Assembly (NCBI GenBank): GCA_019747875.1
Contig: JAIEQI010000163.1
Location: 1-40,873 of the forward strand
Direction of reading: 5' to 3'
From: Candidatus Obscuribacterales bacterium
GTDB lineage: Bacteria; Cyanobacteriota; Vampirovibrionia; Obscuribacterales; Obscuribacteraceae
Length of the DNA: 40,873 nucleotides
Shown: in pieces, positions 17,883-25,479 of the stretch
Layout: the number at the start of each line of letters is the position of its first letter
Numbering within the stretch: position 1 is the stretch's first letter
Notes under the pieces: model-generated
The model's input: only the letters and a program-made list of their open reading frames with translations
Told to the model about the DNA's origin: nothing
The model's database searches: none
Translations under genes and position numbers: made by a program

Positions 17883-19889
17883 CTAAGCCTGTGCCGTTGG
17901 TGGCGCTCCGGGATCAACATCTACCTCAAAATCACCAGCCATTTCGATCTTGCCGTTATCGGCTTTGCCCTGTCCGGCATTTGAACCACTATCTCTGTGA
18001 TCACCGGCAACTTGGCTCTTCATGCCCTGATCAGCCTGGCCTGCGGTCTTAGTTGTGGCCTGGCCAGAGTTATCGTTGCCAGCAGTATTCGGTCCTTGCG
18101 GATTGCCACCGCCACCGCCGGAGCCACCGCCGCCTTTGCCGCCGCCGCCTTTTCCACCGCCGCCACCACCGCCGCCGCCGCCGCCTTGTTGAGCTTTTTC
18201 AAGAACATGGCTGACGATTTCGCCGGGACGGAACTCGAAAGGTTGGAATGGAACCATCACGAGAATTCCCATAAAGGCTGTGTAGTAGTACATCTCATAT
18301 TGGCTGGTTGGATCGATTCCACCTTCCTGCAGACGAACTGCCATACAAAGAAGAACGATGCACCACCAGAACTTCCACAAGGAAAGAACGATGACACCGT
18401 CGAGCCAGCTAGAGAAAGCTTTTTTGAAGAGGTCTCGTCCGACCGCTGCCGGCCAGGCATAGAGAGCTGCGGCGATTGGTCCAAGCAAGAACAAATAGCA
18501 CATCATCACAAGTTGAAAGCCATTAAGCACTTCCAGGCCCTGGCTCATCATTGCATTTATGCTGTTAAACATGTTCTGAATGCCGACAGTCAAATCGGAT
18601 TGCCTCTCCTGGATTGCCTTCTTAGCCGAAGAGCCCATGAGTTTGCCCATGGTTTGCTTGCCGGTAATTTTCTTGATTGTATTGTCGTTGTTCTTTGGAT
18701 CTGTAGAGAACGCTTGCTCTTCAACCCAATTCATCAGGGTTTCAACTTGCACCTGGCGCGCGACCGGATCGGTCAAGGCGTTTCCGATGTCGATGCAATA
18801 GCTCACTGCAAGCTGCGTGGCTGGGATTAAGAAAACAGCCATCATCGCTCGGAAAATGCCTATAAAAGGACTGGAGGTATCTTCGTCCTGGCTACCGAGC
18901 ATTTGAAAAGCGACAAGCGACTTTACTTGGGTTATGACAGCGCCTGGCAAAAGAAAGAGCACAGCCATCGGCACGTAGCACTTGTGGTACATCTGCTGCA
19001 CCATCCAAATAACATTCGATTCGTCCTTGAATGGCGCACTTGAAGAACAGGGACTAGCAGCATTTTCATTTGCGACGTTGATGAGCGGCAACTTCATGCA
19101 CTCAAAAGCGTTCTGGCAGTCGGCTTTCGCTTTGTTGCCCTGGTTGTCCGCATTTTGTGCATTTTGCGTCTGATTAGCACCTTTAGCCGCAGATGCAGCT
19201 GCCTGTGGATTGGACATTTGCTGTGCAAATTGAGAAGCGAGTGCTGCGCAAGCTGCTGTCATGGTCGAACCAGTCGGTGTCAAACCGCATTGTGCTTGAA
19301 ACTGTTTCTTATCGACTCCCGATTTGGGAGTATTCATCGCATTTCCTATACCGCGCTGAAGCGCATCGCTCGCCGATGTTTGCCTGCGAGGACCCTTCAT
19401 CTGCGATGTAACCGGTTGCTGTTTCAAATAGGGTTGCTCGTCCACCATCGTTGGTGGCTGAAGCTTTTTGGCGTTATACATACATTTTGTAGTGCCGCCA
19501 TTGACGTTCACCATATCTTCCAGCTCTTGCTGGTCCTTCTTGGCCTTTTCGTTTATTTCTTCGCCTTTATCTCTTGCCGCGGCAGAACTTCCTCGGGTCT
19601 GTCCACGATTAGGCGGTTGCTGACCGGGGCTTCCAACTTTGCCGGCTCCTGGATCTGGCGCTTTTTCATACTGGTCGTTCTGATCTTGTTCCTGACTCCC
19701 GGATAACGGCGCAGCGTTGTTGATCCAGCCGTGTCTACCACCTTGGCCGAACATGTTGCCAGGCGGTCCCTGAAGAGGGTCGTGCCCGTAGTCACGCGCC
19801 GCATCGGCAATCTGAGTCGCACTGAGCGCTATTGAAACGCTGGCAAAGAAATAGAGATAAGGCCGGAGTCGAAATCCAAGTATGCGCAT
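17883..19889 (-). CDS. Gly-rich polytopic membrane protein, paralogue of the downstream giant
   Basis: 668 residues from ATG 19889, chosen because it opens a signal peptide (MRILGFRLRPYLYFFASVSIALSA...ADA). The longer TTG start at 19937 adds 16 charged residues before it. Then follow a Gln/Asn-rich region with several Cys, membrane segments around 305-325, 345-365, 460-480, 500-520 and 535-550 (this numbering), a poly-Gly run of 20-odd residues broken by Lys, and a polar acidic C-terminus. Shared core motifs with the next gene: PMAVLFLLPGAVITQVK, FLIPATQLAVSYCIDIGNA, LLGPIAAALYAWP. It is the first gene of the pair. The function is unknown; a membrane channel or VirB6/TrbL-like component is my best inference. 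Confidence 0.8.
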   Translation of the reverse strand: MRILGFRLRPYLYFFASVSIALSATQIADAARDYGHDPLQGPPGNMFGQGGRHGWINNAAPLSGSQEQDQNDQYEKAPDPGAGKVGSPGQQPPNRGQTRGSSAAARDKGEEINEKAKKDQQELEDMVNVNGGTTKCMYNAKKLQPPTMVDEQPYLKQQPVTSQMKGPRRQTSASDALQRGIGNAMNTPKSGVDKKQFQAQCGLTPTGSTMTAACAALASQFAQQMSNPQAAASAAKGANQTQNAQNADNQGNKAKADCQNAFECMKLPLINVANENAASPCSSSAPFKDESNVIWMVQQMYHKCYVPMAVLFLLPGAVITQVKSLVAFQMLGSQDEDTSSPFIGIFRAMMAVFLIPATQLAVSYCIDIGNALTDPVARQVQVETLMNWVEEQAFSTDPKNNDNTIKKITGKQTMGKLMGSSAKKAIQERQSDLTVGIQNMFNSINAMMSQGLEVLNGFQLVMMCYLFLLGPIAAALYAWPAAVGRDLFKKAFSSWLDGVIVLSLWKFWWCIVLLCMAVRLQEGGIDPTSQYEMYYYTAFMGILVMVPFQPFEFRPGEIVSHVLEKAQQGGGGGGGGGGGKGGGGKGGGGSGGGGGNPQGPNTAGNDNSGQATTKTAGQADQGMKSQVAGDHRDSGSNAGQGKADNGKIEMAGDFEVDVDPGAPPTAQA
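18100..18185 (-). repeat. Poly-glycine coding tract
   Basis: GGN-type codons encode a long Gly run broken by Lys and Ser in the 668-residue membrane protein. A similar run occurs at about 15255-15310 in its paralogue, in both cases just after the last membrane segment. Such tracts are prone to length change by slippage. Confidence 0.75.
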
Positions 19890-20441
19890 CTTAGTAAGTT
19901 CCAGCTGGAAGAGTCGAAAAGGCGTGCGTGAACACAATGACCATATGCCGGGCGGTTTTCAAGATAGTTTAAATTCGTGGAATTTTCGTGATATCACCAT
20001 GGGGATGCCAAGAATTAAGCAAATCCCGAAGAATTAATCTGTCTTGAAAGTTCTCCTGTTGCGTTGTCGAAATTGCAGGGATGAATTTCGGATCTGCATC
20101 TGAACGAGGAATTGATCCGGTCCTGGTTTCATCCTGGAGAAGATCGATTCCTGGAGAAGAACAGGTACTATTCCCGAAAGAAACCAGATCCAGAACTTGT
20201 ATAGGACGAGATCGATCACTCTTCTTGGACTAGATCAGGATCTAATCCAGAATAGAAATAGTTAGCTGAGAAACAGATCTTCTGGAGATCCAGATTAGAT
20301 CTATAAGAGCAGAGCTGTCCCCACTCCTCCCCACGTTCCTTGTGCCCAACAAGCATGTGGTTGAAACGTGCGGCACTGGTAAGGGCCCGTAGGCCATACA
20401 CGGCAGGATAGGGGGTTGTTGTGGAAAACTTGTGAAATGCC
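19890..20441. other. Gene-free region with dense GATC sites
   Basis: No convincing gene. Between 20091 and 20301 there are 11 GATC tetramers in 211 bases, where about one is expected by chance. A direct repeat TCCTGGAGAAGA occurs at 20132 and 20149. Short inverted pieces (AGGATCTAATCC, CCAGATTAGATC) also recur. It lies upstream of the giant membrane-protein operon and of the PH-like gene on the other strand. Confidence 0.6.
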
Positions 20442-21446
20442 TTGGCAGTACCTCCGCCATGTTCGGATTTCCAAAATGAGATAATCACTTCGACTGGACG
20501 AAAGCGGTCCAAGAAGATAACCAAGATCAATCGAAAATCATTCGTGAACGAAAAAACTTCCGACAAAAAAATCTATCAGGTGAAATCTGTTTTGCTAGCT
20601 CGCATGCTGGCTGAACTGACAGTTTTTTCAATCGTCGCAATTTCCCCTTTCATTCTTTTTGGCGCCGGTATTTTTCAAAAGCTGCACATCATTTATCGGG
20701 CGATGATCTGTTTAGCATCGCCGGTAACGCTCGGTCTTGCTTGGGCGATCTGCCAAATTCCATTTCGTGCCACCATTGATGAGAGTGGAATTTCAACGCG
20801 CGCATTCTTGAAAAAGCGCAAGGCAACGTGGTCAGAGATGCTCTCAATCTCGCTGGTAAATATGGTCGGCTGGCGGCATTATCGTTTGACCCTTCAAGAT
20901 GGCGAACTTACTTTCCCTTGCCAGCTAAGCAATGTGCAAGATCTAGTCACAACGATACGCTCGCATCTACCATCGCGCGGACGAGTAAAAGTAGGAAGTA
21001 CACAAGAATACTCACTAGCCAAACTAGCCCATCTAATGCTGGTTGGCCAGAGCATACTGTGGCTCGGCTTTGCAATAATTTTTGGCAGTTTCGTCGAATC
21101 CGTCAGAACATCAAACGCCTCAGTCTTCGACTTAGCACTTGTTCTTGGCTTGGAAATACTTGTATCCATAGCCGTTATCTGGCAATTCGTCTACGTCATT
21201 TTGCTGCCACGAAAAGTGCTGCTGGAAAATTCCACACTGAAGATCGCCAGTTTGATCAAAGAGAAGCAACTGAGTTTGGACCAGATAACATCAATGACTG
21301 AGAGCAAATTTCCCTTTCCTGAGGGCGTAAAACTGAAGTCAGAAAGCAAGAAGTCATTTTTGCTTTCCAGTTCAATGGATAACTTTGATGAGCTTGTCGA
21401 AGAACTGCGTATGCGGCTAGATAAAGCCAATAAATCCAAAGACTAA
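20442..21446 (+). CDS. Membrane protein with two PH-like modules
   Basis: Up to 334 residues. Two membrane pairs (about residues 53-75 with 82-106, and 200-220 with 228-253) are each followed by a soluble beta-rich segment. The first reads FRATIDESGISTRAFLKKRKATWSEMLSISLV and the second KVLLENSTLKIASLIKEKQLSLDQITSM. Both resemble bacterial PH-like domains that follow membrane hairpins, suggesting an internal duplication. The function is unknown. The start is uncertain: TTG 20442 has no ribosome site, and GTG at 20544 or 20580 are alternatives. The stop overlaps the convergent Nudix gene by 4 bases. Confidence 0.65.
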   Translation: MAVPPPCSDFQNEIITSTGRKRSKKITKINRKSFVNEKTSDKKIYQVKSVLLARMLAELTVFSIVAISPFILFGAGIFQKLHIIYRAMICLASPVTLGLAWAICQIPFRATIDESGISTRAFLKKRKATWSEMLSISLVNMVGWRHYRLTLQDGELTFPCQLSNVQDLVTTIRSHLPSRGRVKVGSTQEYSLAKLAHLMLVGQSILWLGFAIIFGSFVESVRTSNASVFDLALVLGLEILVSIAVIWQFVYVILLPRKVLLENSTLKIASLIKEKQLSLDQITSMTESKFPFPEGVKLKSESKKSFLLSSSMDNFDELVEELRMRLDKANKSKD

Positions 21447-21964
21447 TCTTTAATGGCTTTCCTGCTGCCTACTGAATGCTCAGCTGTTTGTTTGAACCAG
21501 CGGTGAATAATTTGACGGTGTAAATCAAATGCGATGTTTGTTGGAAGTTCATGCTGTTTGAAAACGCCAGCATCACTTGCATCATCACCGGGGATCAATT
21601 TTCCACCAACTGGATGAGCCTCATAAAACAGAATGATCACATTGATGCCGCGACCAGGTGCACTGGCTTCGAGCAAGCGCGAGACCTGTACTTCCAATCC
21701 AGTTTCTTCGTAAACTTCGCGGGCTGCCGACTCGGCTGGATGCTCGGCAGCTTCTATGAACCCACCCGGTAAACACCAGTCGTTAACAAAGGGTTCGCAT
21801 TTCCGCTTGACGAGAACTATGCCACCATCCATAGGGATAACAGTTGCTGTCACCGGCTTCGGATTGTTCCAATGCACAAACTCGCAGGTGGCGCAGGCCA
21901 GGCGTTCTCGCCCGCCAATTTCGACGACATTCAATACTATTGCGCAGTAAGGACAAGCTTTCAA
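21443..21964 (-). CDS. Nudix hydrolase with N-terminal zinc ribbon
   Basis: 173 residues. An N-terminal zinc ribbon (CPYC at 4-7, CATC at 24-27) precedes a Nudix domain with an intact box: GGFIEAAEHPAESAAREVYEETGLEV has the Gx5Ex7REUxEExGU pattern. Such proteins hydrolyse nucleoside diphosphates linked to another moiety (NADH, ADP-ribose and similar); substrate is not determined. A TTG start at 21964 is supported by GGAG 7 nt upstream and by the ribbon beginning at once. A 50-bp tandem repeat lies in its upstream region. Confidence 0.88.
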   Translation of the reverse strand: MKACPYCAIVLNVVEIGGRERLACATCEFVHWNNPKPVTATVIPMDGGIVLVKRKCEPFVNDWCLPGGFIEAAEHPAESAAREVYEETGLEVQVSRLLEASAPGRGINVIILFYEAHPVGGKLIPGDDASDAGVFKQHELPTNIAFDLHRQIIHRWFKQTAEHSVGSRKAIKD

Positions 21965-22002
21965 TTTTCCACTCCGGCATCTTATTAATTCGCTCCGGAG
22001 TT

Positions 22003-22187
22003 TCGCTGGGCTGACGCCCCTCTCAACTCCTCCGCTATTCAGAAGACCTGAGTCGCTGGGCTGACGCCCCTCTCAACTCCTCCGCTATTCAGAAGACCTG
22101 AGTCGCTGGGCTGACGCCCCTCTCAACTCCTCCGCTACTCAGAAGACCTGAGTCGCTGGGCTTAGCGCCCCTCTCAACTCTTCCGCT
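22003..22187. repeat. 50-bp tandem repeat, about 3.7 copies
   Basis: Copies begin at 22003, 22053, 22103 and 22153. Copies 1-2 are identical over 50 bases, copy 3 has one change, and copy 4 is truncated. Each unit contains GGGC-TGAC-GCCC, able to form a short hairpin. In copy 4 it becomes GGGC-TTAGC-GCCC, changing the loop but keeping the stem. There are no unique spacers, so this is not a CRISPR. The rest of 21965-22610 holds no other convincing gene. Confidence 0.92.
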
Positions 22188-22610
22188 TATAGGGTAATAG
22201 CCCCTCTGAATGCCACCGCCAACTGATTGACCATATTACAGTATTCGATTGTAACGTCCTTTGTATTACGATGCACTAAGTATATACACGAATATCACAA
22301 GCACAAACGCGACTCCTGATGAGGCTTTTGGCCCAGTTCAGCCCCTGCCTTCAAAATCGCTAAACAATTATCGCCATAAAACATATAGTTTTCACCGCCT
22401 TCCCTTTATAGAATTACCGCAAAGATGAACATGTCCCCCATATGTTCGTCTACCTGACACGGCTGGACTGCGCTGGAACTGTTTAGCGTGCTCATGATTT
22501 TAAGAAATATCGAGAATTTGTGAAAACTCAACCAAATCAAGAGGCTCACGGGAGCGAAATTAGCGCATAATAATGTGCGATGCATATGCATTTGCATCCC
22601 GGAGACAAAT

Positions 22611-22787
22611 ATGAAACAGAAGCGCAGGAACTACCAGACAAGCGACATTAGCAAAGATCTTGAGCTACAAGCCAGCACCACATCGGGTGGCACTCGCGAT
22701 ATGTCGAAAAAGGTTAGCGCCAAGGAAACCGACTGCTCATCAGGTGTTTGTTCAACAACCTGGAAGCCGGATTCACTTAAGCGATAG
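22611..22787 (+). CDS. Small basic peptide with C-terminal CSSGVC motif
   Basis: 58 residues from ATG 22611, six bases after GGAG. This start is better supported than an upstream in-frame ATG at 22575. The N-terminus is basic (MKQKRR), the middle polar and Ser/Thr-rich, and the end reads DCSSGVCSTTWKPDSLKR with the only two Cys. There is no signal peptide or double-glycine leader. It could bind metal, form a disulfide, or be a modified-peptide precursor, but no maturation enzyme is adjacent. I do not recognise a family. Confidence 0.5.
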   Translation: MKQKRRNYQTSDISKDLELQASTTSGGTRDMSKKVSAKETDCSSGVCSTTWKPDSLKR

Positions 22788-23048
22788 TCTTCCTTAAATC
22801 GAGCAGATCGGCAAGTTCGGCATATTTACTACGTCCATTCTCTTTTTCAAATTGGGCTTCCGATAAAAAGTAACACCGGCAGTGGTGCGACTATCATTTT
22901 ATTTGCCTCTCGGCAAAAATTAAGAACTCCCATTTATTTCCCTGACGCTGCAGCATAGGCGATGTGTCGATCCTCATGTATGAGCGATCTGCAAACTAGA
23001 AGATCTGCAATCGCATTCATTCAGAACCTGACTCGCGGTGCAAAACAA
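22788..23048. other. Gene-free stretch before the fbaB terminator
   Basis: About 260 bases with no convincing gene or RNA structure. It separates the small peptide gene from the convergent fbaB. Confidence 0.4.
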
Positions 23049-23080
23049 AAAACGCCCCAGGAACTAGTCCTGGAGCGTTT
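23049..23080 (-). terminator. Rho-independent terminator of fbaB
   Basis: On the minus strand, stem CGCTCCAGGA/TCCTGGGGCG with loop CTAGT is followed by TTTTTTGTTTTG. It lies 21 bases beyond the fbaB stop. Confidence 0.88.
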
Positions 23081-23101
23081 CGAAAAATTCCAGCCGTAGA
23101 T

Positions 23102-24169
23102 TTATGCGATTGTGATTTCGTCGCAGAGATAAACGTCTTGAATTGCATTGAGGAGAGCCACGCCATCCTTCATTGGTTTTTGGAAGGCTTTACGACCTGA
23201 GATCAGACCCATACCACCCGCTCTCTTGTTGATGACAGCAGTTGTGATTGCTTCGTTGAGGTCGTTGGAACCAGAAGCACCACCTGAGTTGATCAAACCA
23301 GACCGGCCCATATAGCAGTTGGTTACTTGGTATCGAGTCAAGTCGATTGGGTGATCGGTGGTCAATTCAGAATAAACGCGAGCATCAGTCTTTCCGAACT
23401 TCAACGCATTGTAGCCACCGTTATTTTCGGGAAGCTTTTGCTTGATGATATCGGCTTGGATTGTGACGCCCAAATGGTTCGCTTGTCCTGTCAGGTCAGC
23501 TGAGACATGATAATCGGTATCGCCTACCTTGAATCCGCTGTTGCGCAAATAGCACCACAGAACTGTAGCCATACCGAGTTGATGAGCTTCTTCGAAGGCT
23601 GCAGCAATTTCTTGAATCTGTCTGGTTGATTCCGGTGAACCGAAGTAAATGGTTGCACCGACAGCGACTGCGCCCATTTCCCAAGCTTGGCGGACGCTTC
23701 CGAATTCGATCTGGTCGAACTTATTCGGGTAGGTCAAGAATTCATTGTGATTGATTTTGACGATGAACGGAATTTTGTGAGCATACTTGCGAGCAACGGA
23801 GCCGAGTACGCCGTAAGTAGATGCAACAGCGTTACAACCGCCTTCGATGGCCAACTTGACGATGTTCTCACCATCAAAGTAGATCGGGTTCTTAGCGAAA
23901 GATGCACCACCGGAGTGCTCAATGCCCTGGTCTACAGGAAGGATTGAGAGGTAACCAGTGCCGGCAAGACGTCCGGAGTTGAACAGAGTTTGCAAACTCA
24001 GCAAAACTCGAGGGTTTCTGTCGCTGTTAATAACTACTCTATCGACAAAATCAGGTCCCGGAAGATGCAGGAGATCTTTCGAAACTGTTTTGCAGGAGTG
24101 TTCAAGGTAATATTTGGCTTTATCGCCCAAAGCCTTCTCAATTGAAGTCATTTCAGTCATTACTGGCAT
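23102..24169 (-). CDS. fbaB: Class I fructose-bisphosphate aldolase (DhnA/FbaB type)
   Basis: 355 residues. It cleaves fructose 1,6-bisphosphate to dihydroxyacetone phosphate and glyceraldehyde 3-phosphate, or the reverse, through a Schiff base, in glycolysis/gluconeogenesis. Seen: LPVDQGIEHS (78-87) matching the LPxDxGxEH signature, FIVKINHNEF, AVGATIYFGS, and a C-terminal GLINSGGASGSNDLNEA phosphate-binding segment with GLISGRKAFQKP. A TTG at 24181 lies only 1 nt after GGAGG, and ATG 24169 lies 13 nt after it; neither spacing is ideal. I prefer the ATG because family proteins begin close to this point. Its mixed codon use, despite an expected high expression, is the reference against which the GC-rich genes stand out. 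Confidence 0.92.
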   Translation of the reverse strand: MPVMTEMTSIEKALGDKAKYYLEHSCKTVSKDLLHLPGPDFVDRVVINSDRNPRVLLSLQTLFNSGRLAGTGYLSILPVDQGIEHSGGASFAKNPIYFDGENIVKLAIEGGCNAVASTYGVLGSVARKYAHKIPFIVKINHNEFLTYPNKFDQIEFGSVRQAWEMGAVAVGATIYFGSPESTRQIQEIAAAFEEAHQLGMATVLWCYLRNSGFKVGDTDYHVSADLTGQANHLGVTIQADIIKQKLPENNGGYNALKFGKTDARVYSELTTDHPIDLTRYQVTNCYMGRSGLINSGGASGSNDLNEAITTAVINKRAGGMGLISGRKAFQKPMKDGVALLNAIQDVYLCDEITIA

Positions 24170-24397
24170 AGCGTGTGGCAAGCCTCCATCGGCACTAGAG
24201 ATCTGATCCCTGTCAGCCTAACCCAGGAATACACCCGAGCCCCAAGATCCTCAGACAAAGATCAGCTTTCGGCTTAACGAAGTAAACAATAAGCCCTTGG
24301 AGCCTCACAAGTGCTCCTGCTTCCGTCGAGCGAAAACGACTTGTTATCAATGGGGGAGTTGAAAGGGCGCTAGCCCTGCAAAACTCCAGAGCACCTC

Positions 24398-24808
24398 TTA
24401 ATGATGTCCGTCCTTGGGCTGCGAAAGTTCCATTAAGACCCCACCGGTTGCCTTCGGATGAACAAAAGCTATCCGAGCCCCCTCGGCTCCGATTCTGGGC
24501 TCTTGATCAATAAGTCTGACCTGGCCCTCTTTGAGCACTTTCAGTTCGCTAGCAATATCATCAACGCCCAGGCAGATGTGGTGCAACCCCGGTCCTCGCT
24601 GAGCCAAAAACTTACCGACAGGAGTGTCCGGACCCAAGGGTTCCAACAACTCTATGTGCGTGTTTCCAGCATCTAGCTTGGCAACACGCACACCTTGTTC
24701 TTCAACAACCTCGACGCAAATGAGCTTCAACCCGAGTTGTTTTTGATAGAACTCAAGCGCTTCTTCAAGTTTGGGAACGGCCACTGCTAGGTGGTCAACA
24801 CGCTTCAT
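24398..24808 (-). CDS. mce: Methylmalonyl-CoA epimerase
   Basis: 136 residues, the usual length. It interconverts the (R) and (S) forms of methylmalonyl-CoA, feeding the B12-dependent mutase. It has a VOC fold with two beta-alpha modules: VDHLAVAV at the start (ligand His), HIELLEP, LHHICLGVDD and VLMELSQP (Glu), giving the expected H-E-H-E metal set. The start ATG overlaps the stop of the upstream secreted-protein gene (TAATG), which implies translational coupling. The longer frame to 24859 lies inside that gene and is not needed. No mutase gene is in the window. Confidence 0.92.
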   Translation of the reverse strand: MKRVDHLAVAVPKLEEALEFYQKQLGLKLICVEVVEEQGVRVAKLDAGNTHIELLEPLGPDTPVGKFLAQRGPGLHHICLGVDDIASELKVLKEGQVRLIDQEPRIGAEGARIAFVHPKATGGVLMELSQPKDGHH

Positions 24809-25203
24809 TAGGGTCCGTAACCGGAGTTTCTTTCCATGTACTGGTTGAAGCCACTCCACAAGTTGTACTGGTTAGCTTGGTTATAAGTACGCCAAGTATT
24901 CATGAGGCGCGAAATTTTCTCGGGCAAAGTAACGTTGTCATACGGCGCCCAATCTTCACCACGCCAGTTGAAATCATAATAATGACGATTTAAGTAATCG
25001 GTTATGTTGGCATGTTGATCGATTTGCAAGGCAAATGCTTGACCATCAGGGCGTACATTGAAGTACGGAGTTTCGCCTGGCGGCGTAATCAAATGATCCG
25101 GGTTTGGACCCGGAGCCTCCGGATAGGACATTTCCGCTGCCTGTGCGCCGCTGGCACAAACCATGAGCGCGCTAGCTGTAAGAAGCACAATTCGACGAAT
25201 CAT
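24808..25203 (-). CDS. Small secreted hypothetical protein
   Basis: 131 residues from ATG 25203, five nt after AAAGGA. An in-frame start 10 codons upstream is disfavoured. A Sec signal peptide (MIRRIVLLTASALMVCASGAQA) is followed by a mature part rich in Tyr, Asn and Pro (DYLNRHYYDFNWRGEDW; NTWRTYNQANQYNLWSGFNQYM). No family is recognised. It is unusual as the translational partner of methylmalonyl-CoA epimerase, which overlaps its stop codon. Confidence 0.75.
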   Translation of the reverse strand: MIRRIVLLTASALMVCASGAQAAEMSYPEAPGPNPDHLITPPGETPYFNVRPDGQAFALQIDQHANITDYLNRHYYDFNWRGEDWAPYDNVTLPEKISRLMNTWRTYNQANQYNLWSGFNQYMERNSGYGP

Positions 25204-25479
25204 AGTAATCCTTTCTGTAGGCGCCAAGGACACCTTATTTCCACATCTCCCGGCAACCAGTTATCAAGCAGGGTGCATGAGAATCTCCTACAATAATACG
25301 ACTGTTTTATAGAAAAAGGTGCACGTTTAATCGCAATCTTAAACGGATGCAAGTGAAAGGTTGCCATTAAGCGAGTAAACTTTGCATGTGTTTTTATCGG
25401 CAAGTTGTAAGCAGCACGAAGTCAAGGTCTGCAATGGTTTCCGAAAAACCGCACGAGGCTAATTTCCAGGAGAGATAGC

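Noticed and set aside
22003..22187. CRISPR array
   Set aside because: Units are contiguous 50-mers without unique spacers, and no cas gene is present.
22310..22370. Hammerhead ribozyme core CTGATGAG
   Set aside because: The required GAAA after stem II and the third stem are absent.
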